Shown here: positions 56,836-64,000 of the stretch, one piece after another
Layout of the letters: each line of letters begins with the position of its first letter
Numbering within the stretch: the first letter of the stretch is position 1
Program-made: the position numbers and the translations under genes
DNA from: Bifidobacterium phasiani
GTDB lineage: Bacteria > Actinomycetota > Actinomycetes > Actinomycetales > Bifidobacteriaceae
Direction of reading: 5' to 3'
DNA: 64,000 nucleotides
Assembly: GCF_019331775.1 (NCBI RefSeq)
Contig: NZ_JAHBBD010000015.1
Span: 1 to 64,000, forward strand
Notes under the pieces: model-generated
Told to the model about the DNA's origin: nothing
The model's database searches: none
The model's input: only the letters and a program-made list of their open reading frames with translations

Positions 56836-56865
56836 TTATCAAGTCAATATTCATTGACTTGATAA
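56836..56865. promoter_or_regulatory. Operator palindrome of hicAB
   Basis: Perfect 13-bp arms TTATCAAGTCAAT (56836-56848) and ATTGACTTGATAA (56853-56865) around ATTC lie just upstream of hicA. The AT-rich palindrome contains a TTGACT element (56855-56860). HicB antitoxins commonly repress from such a site. Confidence 0.7.
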
Positions 56866-56888
56866 GTCAACAGGCAAGGACTACATTG

Positions 56889-57062
56889 GTGAAACGCAAG
56901 CAACTCCTACGCCGACTACGCGACATCGCCAAGTCGCGCCACATGCCGATCCACATCAGGGAGGGCGGCAGCCACACCGTCGTCACCATCGGCTCCGCGC
57001 AGACCTCCGTGCCACGACATTCGGAAATCAACGAAGTCACCGCACGGCACATCATCCGTTAG
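56889..57062 (+). CDS. hicA: HicA-type mRNA interferase toxin
   Basis: A 57-residue dsRBD-like toxin. GGSHTVVTIGS carries the catalytic His and PRHSEINEVTARHIIR is the usual ending. It cleaves mRNA and is held by HicB. GTG 56889 is chosen because AAGGA lies eight bases upstream; the frame extends to 56859, into the operator, which is unlikely. It is followed after 17 bases by hicB, the normal toxin-first order. Confidence 0.85.
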   Translation: MKRKQLLRRLRDIAKSRHMPIHIREGGSHTVVTIGSAQTSVPRHSEINEVTARHIIR

Positions 57063-57079
57063 ATCGAAGGGAACCTGTG

Positions 57080-57466
57080 ATGAATACGATCGACGTCACC
57101 GCCATCGCGGAACGCAGCGGGGACTGGTGGGCCATCGAGGTGCCGGAAATGCCCGGGCTGTTCACCCAGGTGCGCCGCCTCGACCAGGTCGACACCATGG
57201 TTCGCGACGCCGCAACCGCCATGGGGCGCAACGTCGGCGCAATCGCCGTCTCGCCCAGGCTCTCCGCGCATGACCAAGCGATGATCGACGAACTGCTCGC
57301 GACGCGGCAACGCGCGCTGCGACTGCAGGACGCCGCCTCGACCATGACGCGCAACGCCATAGCCGCGTTGCGCGGCGAGGGGCTGACCGTGCGCGACGTC
57401 GCCAGCATCATCGGCATTTCGCCGCAGCGCGTCAGCGCGCTGCTGGCGACGGCACCGCGCAGATAG
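57080..57466 (+). CDS. hicB: HicB-type antitoxin
   Basis: 128 residues. The N-terminal partial RNase H-like fold (IDVTAIAERSGDWWAIEVPEMPGLFTQVRRLDQVDTMVRDA) is followed by a long helix and a C-terminal helix-turn-helix (GEGLTVRDVASIIGISPQRVSALLA). The helix-turn-helix likely binds the palindrome at 56836-56865. ATG 57080, with GAAGGG upstream, is preferred over the adjoining GTG 57077. Confidence 0.88.
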   Translation: MNTIDVTAIAERSGDWWAIEVPEMPGLFTQVRRLDQVDTMVRDAATAMGRNVGAIAVSPRLSAHDQAMIDELLATRQRALRLQDAASTMTRNAIAALRGEGLTVRDVASIIGISPQRVSALLATAPRR

Positions 57467-57485
57467 GGCTTCTGCATTATGTGCA

Positions 57486-57645
57486 GCGGATTCGGGGCAT
57501 CGCAGACACCCATCTCCACTACGTGAGGCACTCCGTCGCGAAGACCCCGGGTATCGACGGCGGTATTCCGCGGCCGATACCCGGGGTCTCGCCGGATCGA
57601 TGCCTCACCTAACGCAGTTGGATGTCTGCAATGCCCCGAATCCGC
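57486..57645. repeat. Long-hairpin intergenic element, copy 2
   Basis: Outer arms 57486-57530 and 57601-57645 pair imperfectly over 45 positions; the inner arms 57543-57556 and 57575-57588 pair perfectly (GACCCCGGGTATCG). The outer sequence (GCGGATTCGGGGCAT, GCAGACACCCA, TACGTGAGGC) matches copy 1 at 2279-2438. It is 20 bases after hicB in the 57467-57904 gap between convergent genes. From 57660 to 57904 I see no gene. Confidence 0.85.
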
Positions 57646-57904
57646 CACACCTAGGCCGGATACCGCCCGCCACGGCGGCGACGCGGGCGGCGATGACCGA
57701 ATCCGCCACCTACGGGTGGCCGGGTGCCTGCGACGGAGATGACGATACGGTCGGCGAGACGTCTGATCCGCCGCCTTGCTGCGGTCGAACGGCCCGACGT
57801 TGTGCGGCGGCGTGGACCGGCGAGTCCGCATCCGCCACGCATAAGGCCAAGCAAGGCGGACATGCCGGCCGACGCACCGGATCGCGGTCCATCAGGGGCG
57901 CGCC

Positions 57905-58330
57905 TTACGCCCCCATGCGCTCCTCCATCTCCTCGATCTCCTCCTCGAGCTCCTCGCGGTTGAGATCGAACGGCGGATAGACGAACACCGGCAGGATCAG
58001 CAGGCAGCCGACGAGATAGAACACGTCGGCCAGCGGGAACAGCGCGAGGAACCCGATGCTGTTCGGAATCAGGATGCCCACGCACACCACCGCCATGCCG
58101 ACCAGCGGCAGCGTGGCCCAGACCCAGCGGTTGGGCGCGCCGTCGTTGCCCTTGCGGCGCAGCGAGTCCACGTAGATGGGCACGATGAACAGCAGCCCGC
58201 CGACGATCATCATCACGTCGGTGAGCTTGACCGTGCCCCACGCCGGAATGGACGGCATCTGATACATCAGGAACGCGATGAACAGCACCAGCAGCCCGAT
58301 GACCGAATACACATAGTGAAAGCGCTTCAT
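57905..58330 (-). CDS. Small four-TM membrane protein with acidic tail
   Basis: 141 residues, not recognised. Four hydrophobic segments (VYSVIGLLVLFIAFLMYQMP, LTDVMMIVGGLLFIVPIYV, WVWATLPLVGMAVVCVGIL, FYLVGCLLILPVFVYP) are followed by a highly acidic C-terminal helix REELEEEIEEMEERMGA. ATG 58330 has an AGGGAGG site. It resembles small actinobacterial membrane proteins of unknown role. It converges on hicAB across the hairpin element. Confidence 0.7.
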   Translation of the reverse strand: MKRFHYVYSVIGLLVLFIAFLMYQMPSIPAWGTVKLTDVMMIVGGLLFIVPIYVDSLRRKGNDGAPNRWVWATLPLVGMAVVCVGILIPNSIGFLALFPLADVFYLVGCLLILPVFVYPPFDLNREELEEEIEEMEERMGA

Positions 58331-58525
58331 GGCGCAACCTCCCTTCCTATGCGGCGTCCGATGCGGCACGGCCCCGCACGCCGCGAGCGCCGTGGGCGCC
58401 GGCGCCGGCGCCGCAGGCACGGGCGCCATCGTCGCCGTCCGCAGCCTGCCTCGGTACTGTTCATCCTACTTCGGGTGGCCGCGAACGGCCATCGTCACAC
58501 GCCGTCAACCGCCCGCCCGCGACGG

Positions 58526-59932
58526 TCAGAACAGTTCGGCCTGCTCGAACTCGGGTTCCTCGGGCTCGCCGGCGTGCGGGACGAACGCGTCGGCGCCGTC
58601 CGCGCCGAGACGCTCGGCCGCGGCCCGGGAGTCCGCGCGCAGCCGGCCATCGAGCGTCACCGCGTCGGGCGAGACGAGGAACGCCCGGTTGTTGATACCC
58701 TCGAGGTACAGCCCGTCGAGGCTCTCCACGCGCGACAGCGCCACATAGCCCATGCCGGGCGCGAAGGTGCGGCGCAGGTCCATCACGGCCCGGTCCAGCG
58801 TCATGCCCTGGGACTTGTGGATCGTGATCGCCCACGCGCAGCGCAGCGGCACCTGCTTGACGCTGGCGAGCACGGTCTCGCCGTCCGTCATCTCCCACGA
58901 CGCCTGCCGCATCGTGACGATGTTGCCGTTCTCGAACTCGACGATCGGCCAGCCGCCCTTGGATTCGGGCGCGAACCCGCGCACCGTGCCGATCGAGCCG
59001 TTGACGTACTGGTGGTCGGCGTCGTTGCGCAGCGCCATCACGGCCGCGCCGGTCTTGAGCACCAGGTGCTCGGGGGCGAGCATGTTCTTCTTCAGCCGGT
59101 CCACCAGGTTCACCTGGCCGGCGGTCTCCGCGTAGAACTCGTGCTCGTCGTCGGCGATCCGCGCGAGCCGCATGTCGTTGAGCCCGTCGGCCTGGCGGTT
59201 GACCGGGAACAGGTGGACCGCGACCTCGCCCGGCCCGGGCGCCGCGCCCAGGCGCGAGGCGAGCACGGTCCGGTCCCCGTCGTCGACGGCGCCGTCGCGG
59301 ATGTCGGTGAGCACGGTGAGCAGCCGCCCGTCGTCCTGACGGTGCTGCTCGGTCAGGTAGCACACGACGGGGTTCAGCTCGTCCCACACCAGCGATTCGG
59401 TGACGAAGCCCTCGGGGTTGCGCCCGGCCTTCGCGTAACGCTCGCGCGAGGCGACGAACTCGGGGCTCGGGGCGATGACGTCGTTGTTGCGCCCGGAGAC
59501 ACTGACCGGCGGCAGCTGGAAGAAGTCGCCCGAGAGCACGACCTGCAGGCCGCCGAACGGGCGCGGGTCGTGGCGCACGGCCCGGCACACCTGGTCGACC
59601 ATGTCGAACAGCCAGGCGTGCATCATCGAGACCTCGTCGATGATCAGAACGTCGGTGGACTGGATCCTGCGCCGGCGCCGGGTGCGGATGAGCTTGAGCA
59701 GGTTGTCGGTCAGCGCGGTGGCCACGCCGATGCCGCTCCACGAGTGGATGGTCTGGCCGTTGATGTGCGTGGAGGCGATGCCGGTGGACGCGGTGACGGC
59801 GACGCTCGCGCCGCGCGCCCGGGCGTCGCGGATGAACCGGTTGAGCACGTACGTCTTGCCGGCGCCCGGCGCGCCCGTGAGGAACACGTTCGCCCCGGCG
59901 TCGAGAATCGCCAGCGCCTCGGACTGCAGCAT
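58526..59932 (-). CDS. Pif1-like/RecD-type superfamily 1 helicase
   Basis: A 468-residue SF1B helicase. It has Walker A TGAPGAGKTYV, motif Ia TASTGIAST, Walker B LIIDEVSMM, motif III LSGDFFQLPPV, motif IV/V around TIHKSQGMTLDRAVMDL and motif VI YVALSRVESLDGLY. Pif1-type enzymes unwind G-quadruplexes and RNA:DNA hybrids, a plausible need in such a GC-rich genome (inference). The end EEPEFEQAELF is acidic-aromatic and could contact SSB-type partners. ATG 59932. Confidence 0.88.
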   Translation of the reverse strand: MLQSEALAILDAGANVFLTGAPGAGKTYVLNRFIRDARARGASVAVTASTGIASTHINGQTIHSWSGIGVATALTDNLLKLIRTRRRRRIQSTDVLIIDEVSMMHAWLFDMVDQVCRAVRHDPRPFGGLQVVLSGDFFQLPPVSVSGRNNDVIAPSPEFVASRERYAKAGRNPEGFVTESLVWDELNPVVCYLTEQHRQDDGRLLTVLTDIRDGAVDDGDRTVLASRLGAAPGPGEVAVHLFPVNRQADGLNDMRLARIADDEHEFYAETAGQVNLVDRLKKNMLAPEHLVLKTGAAVMALRNDADHQYVNGSIGTVRGFAPESKGGWPIVEFENGNIVTMRQASWEMTDGETVLASVKQVPLRCAWAITIHKSQGMTLDRAVMDLRRTFAPGMGYVALSRVESLDGLYLEGINNRAFLVSPDAVTLDGRLRADSRAAAERLGADGADAFVPHAGEPEEPEFEQAELF

Positions 59933-59981
59933 GCCGTCCTCCTCCCCGGGGTCGCCCCCGATCCCCCGATGCGGCTCGGGG

Positions 59982-60659
59982 CTACTCCCCCAGCGGGTTG
60001 CCGTTCTTCTCGTAGGTGCGCAGCAGGCTCGTCTCCTCGACGCGCGCCGCGGCCTGCGCGGCGGCCTTGGCGTCGGGGCCGGGGGCCGGCACGAAGAGGG
60101 TGTCGCGGTAGTAGCGCAACTCGTCGATCGACTCGATGATGTCGGCGAGCGCGCGGTGGCCGCCGTGCTTGGCGGGCTTGCGCTCGTAGACGGCCGGGTA
60201 CCAGCGCCGCGACAGCTCCTTGATGGTGCTCACGTCGACGACCCGGTAGTGCAGGTGCTGCATCAGGCCGGGCATGTAGCGGTCGAGGAACTTCTTGTCG
60301 GAGCCCACGGAGTTGCCGGCGAGCAGCGGGCGCACGCCCTTGGGGGTGAAGCGCCTGACGTAGTCGATGACCTTGGACTCGGCCTCGGCGACCGGCAGGC
60401 CGGTCTCCCACTCCTTGATCAGGCCGGAGCGGGTGTGCATGGCGCGCACGAAGTCGTCCATGTGGTCGACGGCGGCCTGGCTGGGCCTGATGACGTAGTC
60501 GACGCCCTCGTCGAGCACGTTGAGCGCGAAGTCCGTGGGCACCACGGAGATCTCCACCAGCTCGTCGTGGAACACGTCCAGCCCCGTCATCTCGCAGTCG
60601 ATCCAGATCAGCCGCGACCCCTGCGCGGTGTAGGTCTCGTTGTCGTGCGCATCCACCAT
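59982..60659 (-). CDS. orn: Oligoribonuclease
   Basis: A 225-residue DEDDh 3'-5' exonuclease that degrades di- to oligoribonucleotides. Asp and Glu are in [10 protein letters not shown], Asp in [15 protein letters not shown], and His and Asp in [11 protein letters not shown]. The C-terminus is ~40 residues longer than E. coli Orn. ATG 60659 is chosen; the longer frame is an Arg-rich artefact. Confidence 0.93.
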   Translation of the reverse strand: MVDAHDNETYTAQGSRLIWIDCEMTGLDVFHDELVEISVVPTDFALNVLDEGVDYVIRPSQAAVDHMDDFVRAMHTRSGLIKEWETGLPVAEAESKVIDYVRRFTPKGVRPLLAGNSVGSDKKFLDRYMPGLMQHLHYRVVDVSTIKELSRRWYPAVYERKPAKHGGHRALADIIESIDELRYYRDTLFVPAPGPDAKAAAQAAARVEETSLLRTYEKNGNPLGE

Positions 60660-60897
60660 CGTATGCCTCGTTTCCTTGCCTGTGCGTATGCCGTGCGCGC
60701 CGCGCGCGGCCGCCCGCCGTACGCGGAACAGTTCAGTATAGCGCGCGCGATGGCCGACGGCGTGCTGCCGACCCGCGCGCGGCATGTCGGCGGGGACGCC
60801 GCGCCGGCAGTCCGGACCGACGTTTCGCCACCTGCCGCCGGACGAAACAACCAGACGAAACGACCGTGCAAAACAACACGTTGCCCGGTGCTGTGTC

Positions 60898-60945
60898 CGG
60901 TGCTGTGTTATCGGCTGCTAACGCGCAGCCGATAACACAGCACCG
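60898..60945. repeat. Perfect 21-bp inverted repeat
   Basis: Arms 60898-60918 and 60925-60945 (CGGTGCTGTGTTATCGGCTG...) around TAACGC. The left arm's CCGGTGCTGTGT is also directly repeated just upstream. It lies in the 60660-61309 gap between guaB and orn, which contains no gene I can support. Confidence 0.85.
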
Positions 60946-61069
60946 CGCAACGACTCACGACGGTCCGCCGGATACGCGACCGGTCACCCGCCGCCGGGCA
61001 CACGCCGTCGGTCACGCAATCCAATGCGCACTCGGCCACACGCCACCGACCACACGCCGCCGGTCACGC

Positions 61070-61114
61070 ACCACCAGGTACGCGACCACCAGGTACGCGA
61101 CCGCCCGGTGCGCG
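61070..61114. repeat. 15-bp tandem repeat, three units
   Basis: ACCACCAGGTACGCG occurs at 61070 and 61085, and ACCGCCCGGTGCGCG at 61100. Looser copies (GCCGGATACGCGACCGG) flank it. Confidence 0.7.
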
Positions 61115-61141
61115 ACCGGCCCGCCCGCCGCCGGATACGCG

Positions 61142-61174
61142 ACCGGCCCGCACCGTGTTCGGGTGCGGGCCGGT
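61142..61174 (-). terminator. Strong hairpin downstream of guaB
   Basis: ACCGGCCCGCACC pairs with GGTGCGGGCCGGT around a ~7-base loop. It is about 135 bases past the guaB stop, with no T tract, so it is a possible terminator only. Confidence 0.4.
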
Positions 61175-61309
61175 GACGCGGCTACGATCGGCTGGCGACG
61201 CGCGGACGATCGATGCCCGCGATCGATGATCGACGGTCGGCGCCGCGCCCAGTCGCCTGCCTCTCAGCTATCCACGTCGGCGCTGCAATCAGTTGCTTCG
61301 CCGCTGCAA

Positions 61310-62869
<1,560 letters not shown>

Positions 62870-63047
62870 CTAAAAGCATGTGCTGACCAGCGGGACCCTG
62901 TGTGTCGTGGCGGGCGCCGCACCCGACGGCACCCCCGTCATGCCGGTCGACGCGCCGCCGGCCGCGGCGCCGGCCGCAGCCGATCGCGCCATTCCCAGTG
63001 CGAGCCGCCGTGCCGATCGCGGCGCCGGCCGCCATGCCGGGCTCGCC

Positions 63048-64000
63048 CTACTCGCCCTCGCCGTCGCGCCGCTTCCGCCCCGCGTGCCGCGCCGCCTCCA
63101 GCGCCGCGTTCTCCTCGCGGATCTCGGGGATGCGCCGCCTGAGATACGGGTACATCGTCGCCACCGTCAGCGCCGCCGCCGCGATCACGAACCCGACGGC
63201 CACGTACCTCGCCTCGAAGAACAGGATGGTCAGCGAGCCGAACGCGATCAGCGCCGCCCACCCCCACAGGATCAGCACCGCGCCCTGCGTCGTGTGACCG
63301 ATCTTGAGCATCCGGTGGTGCAGATGCATGCGGTCCGGGTGCATCGGCGACTGCCCCTTGCGCAGGCGCCGCACGATCGCCATGCACATGTCCAGCACCG
63401 GCAGGAACAGCACGAGCACCGGCAGCAGGATCGGCATGAACACCGGCAGGTAGACGCTCGCGTGGATCGACGCCGGATCCAGGCGGCCGGTCATCACGAT
63501 CGACGCGCAGGTGATCAGGTAGCCCAGCAGCATCGACCCCGAATCGCCCATGAACAGCTTCGCGGGGTGCCAGTTGTGCAGGATGAAGCCGACGCAGATG
63601 CCGACCAGCATCACGTCGATCAGCGTGGCCGTCGACGCGTACGAGGGCGAGGAGCGCGCGATGATGTACGAGTAGATCGCGAACGCGATGCCGCCGATCG
63701 CCACGATGCCCGACGCCAGGCCGTCCAGGCCGTCCACGAAGTTCACCGCGTTGATCGAGGCGACGATCAGCACCGCCGTGATCGTGATCGAGATGCTCGG
63801 CGAGGCCGTCACCAGCGAGCCCAGCGGCAGCGAAATGATCTGCAGCCCGCCCCACGCCACGAACACCGAGATCAGCAGCTGGCCGGCGAGCTTGAGCATC
63901 CAGTCGAGGTCCCACAGGTCGTCCGCCATGCCCAGCAGGCAGATCATGACCGCGCCGGCGAGCACCACCCACATCTGGCTGCTGCCCTGGAACAGGCCGC
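63048..64000 (-). CDS. WecA/MraY-family polyprenyl-phosphate glycosyl-1-phosphate transferase (5' end outside window)
   Basis: A polytopic membrane enzyme that moves a sugar-1-phosphate from a UDP-sugar to a lipid carrier. About 317 codons are visible. The frame is open to the right edge (FQGSSQMWVV), so ATG 63974 is not the true start. Family motifs: LGMADDLWDLDW, NAVNFVDGLDGLASG, KLFMGDSGSMLLGY and the C-terminal HLHHRMLKIGHTTQGAVLILW loop, a WecA-type rather than MraY-type feature. The charged C-terminal tail is cytoplasmic. It probably starts teichoic acid, arabinogalactan-like or exopolysaccharide synthesis. Confidence 0.9.
   Translation of the reverse strand, partial: GLFQGSSQMWVVLAGAVMICLLGMADDLWDLDWMLKLAGQLLISVFVAWGGLQIISLPLGSLVTASPSISITITAVLIVASINAVNFVDGLDGLASGIVAIGGIAFAIYSYIIARSSPSYASTATLIDVMLVGICVGFILHNWHPAKLFMGDSGSMLLGYLITCASIVMTGRLDPASIHASVYLPVFMPILLPVLVLFLPVLDMCMAIVRRLRKGQSPMHPDRMHLHHRMLKIGHTTQGAVLILWGWAALIAFGSLTILFFEARYVAVGFVIAAAALTVATMYPYLRRRIPEIREENAALEAARHAGRKRRDGEGE

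Noticed and set aside
61070-61114. Short regular repeats suggestive of a CRISPR array
   Set aside because: The units are directly tandem with no unique spacers and no cas genes are present.

Overview
The window is a high-GC (well above 60%), gene-dense stretch of chromosome that looks like Bifidobacterium or a close relative (inference). The pointers are the prfB-ftsE-ftsX-CHAP hydrolase-smpB order next to glmS and dapD, a fused ECF-transporter ATPase, and an intracellular-type GH42 beta-galactosidase with a LacI regulator beside the remains of an arabinofuranosidase locus. No prophage, insertion sequence, CRISPR array, rRNA or convincing tRNA was seen.

Layout. 1-8.2 kb: 3' part of recQ (cut by the window edge), a cystathionine beta-synthase/cysteine synthase gene, a GntR-controlled ABC exporter operon, a DUF4186 gene and two small unknown genes of lower GC. 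8.2-12.5 kb: a UvrA-like ATPase and a CmpB-type membrane protein. 13-17 kb: an ECF transporter operon (S, T, fused A1A2) ending in a ZinT-like protein. 17.1-22.6 kb: a peptide-type dpp/opp ABC operon with its binding protein. 22.8-29.6 kb: coaX, then a decayed carbohydrate locus: an orphan sugar-binding lipoprotein, a deletion scar joining two truncated genes, GH42 and LacI. 29.6-41 kb: an RluA-family pseudouridine synthase, glmS, smpB, a CHAP hydrolase, ftsX, ftsE, prfB and dapD. 41-47.6 kb: an ABC export module (permease, ATPase, membrane-fusion-like protein), a response regulator and histidine kinase, and two paralogous four-cysteine lipoproteins flanking them. 47.7-64 kb: gltA, map, a DUF308 membrane protein, pepO, a divergent ssb, proS, hicAB, a small membrane protein, a Pif1-like helicase, orn, guaB and a WecA/MraY-type transferase cut by the right edge.

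The most unusual feature is non-coding. The larger intergenic gaps hold long, often perfect inverted repeats. At least three kinds recur at two separate places in the window: a ~160-bp hairpin at 2279-2438 and 57486-57645, a CCGCGGACCATCCCCCG type at 12.7 and 25.4 kb, and a GCGCACAATGTGC type at 23.6 and 34 kb. A fourth, built on GTACGGTAC, is locally duplicated at 32.5-33 kb. In the first family the inner stem sequence differs between copies while pairing is kept, which suggests the fold is selected. A second theme is glycine/alanine/proline-rich low-complexity insertions or tails in otherwise standard proteins (RecQ, UvrA-like, EcfA, FtsE, SSB).

Start codons were chosen by ribosome-binding site and family fit. 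All functional names come from reading the sequence; no database search was run.
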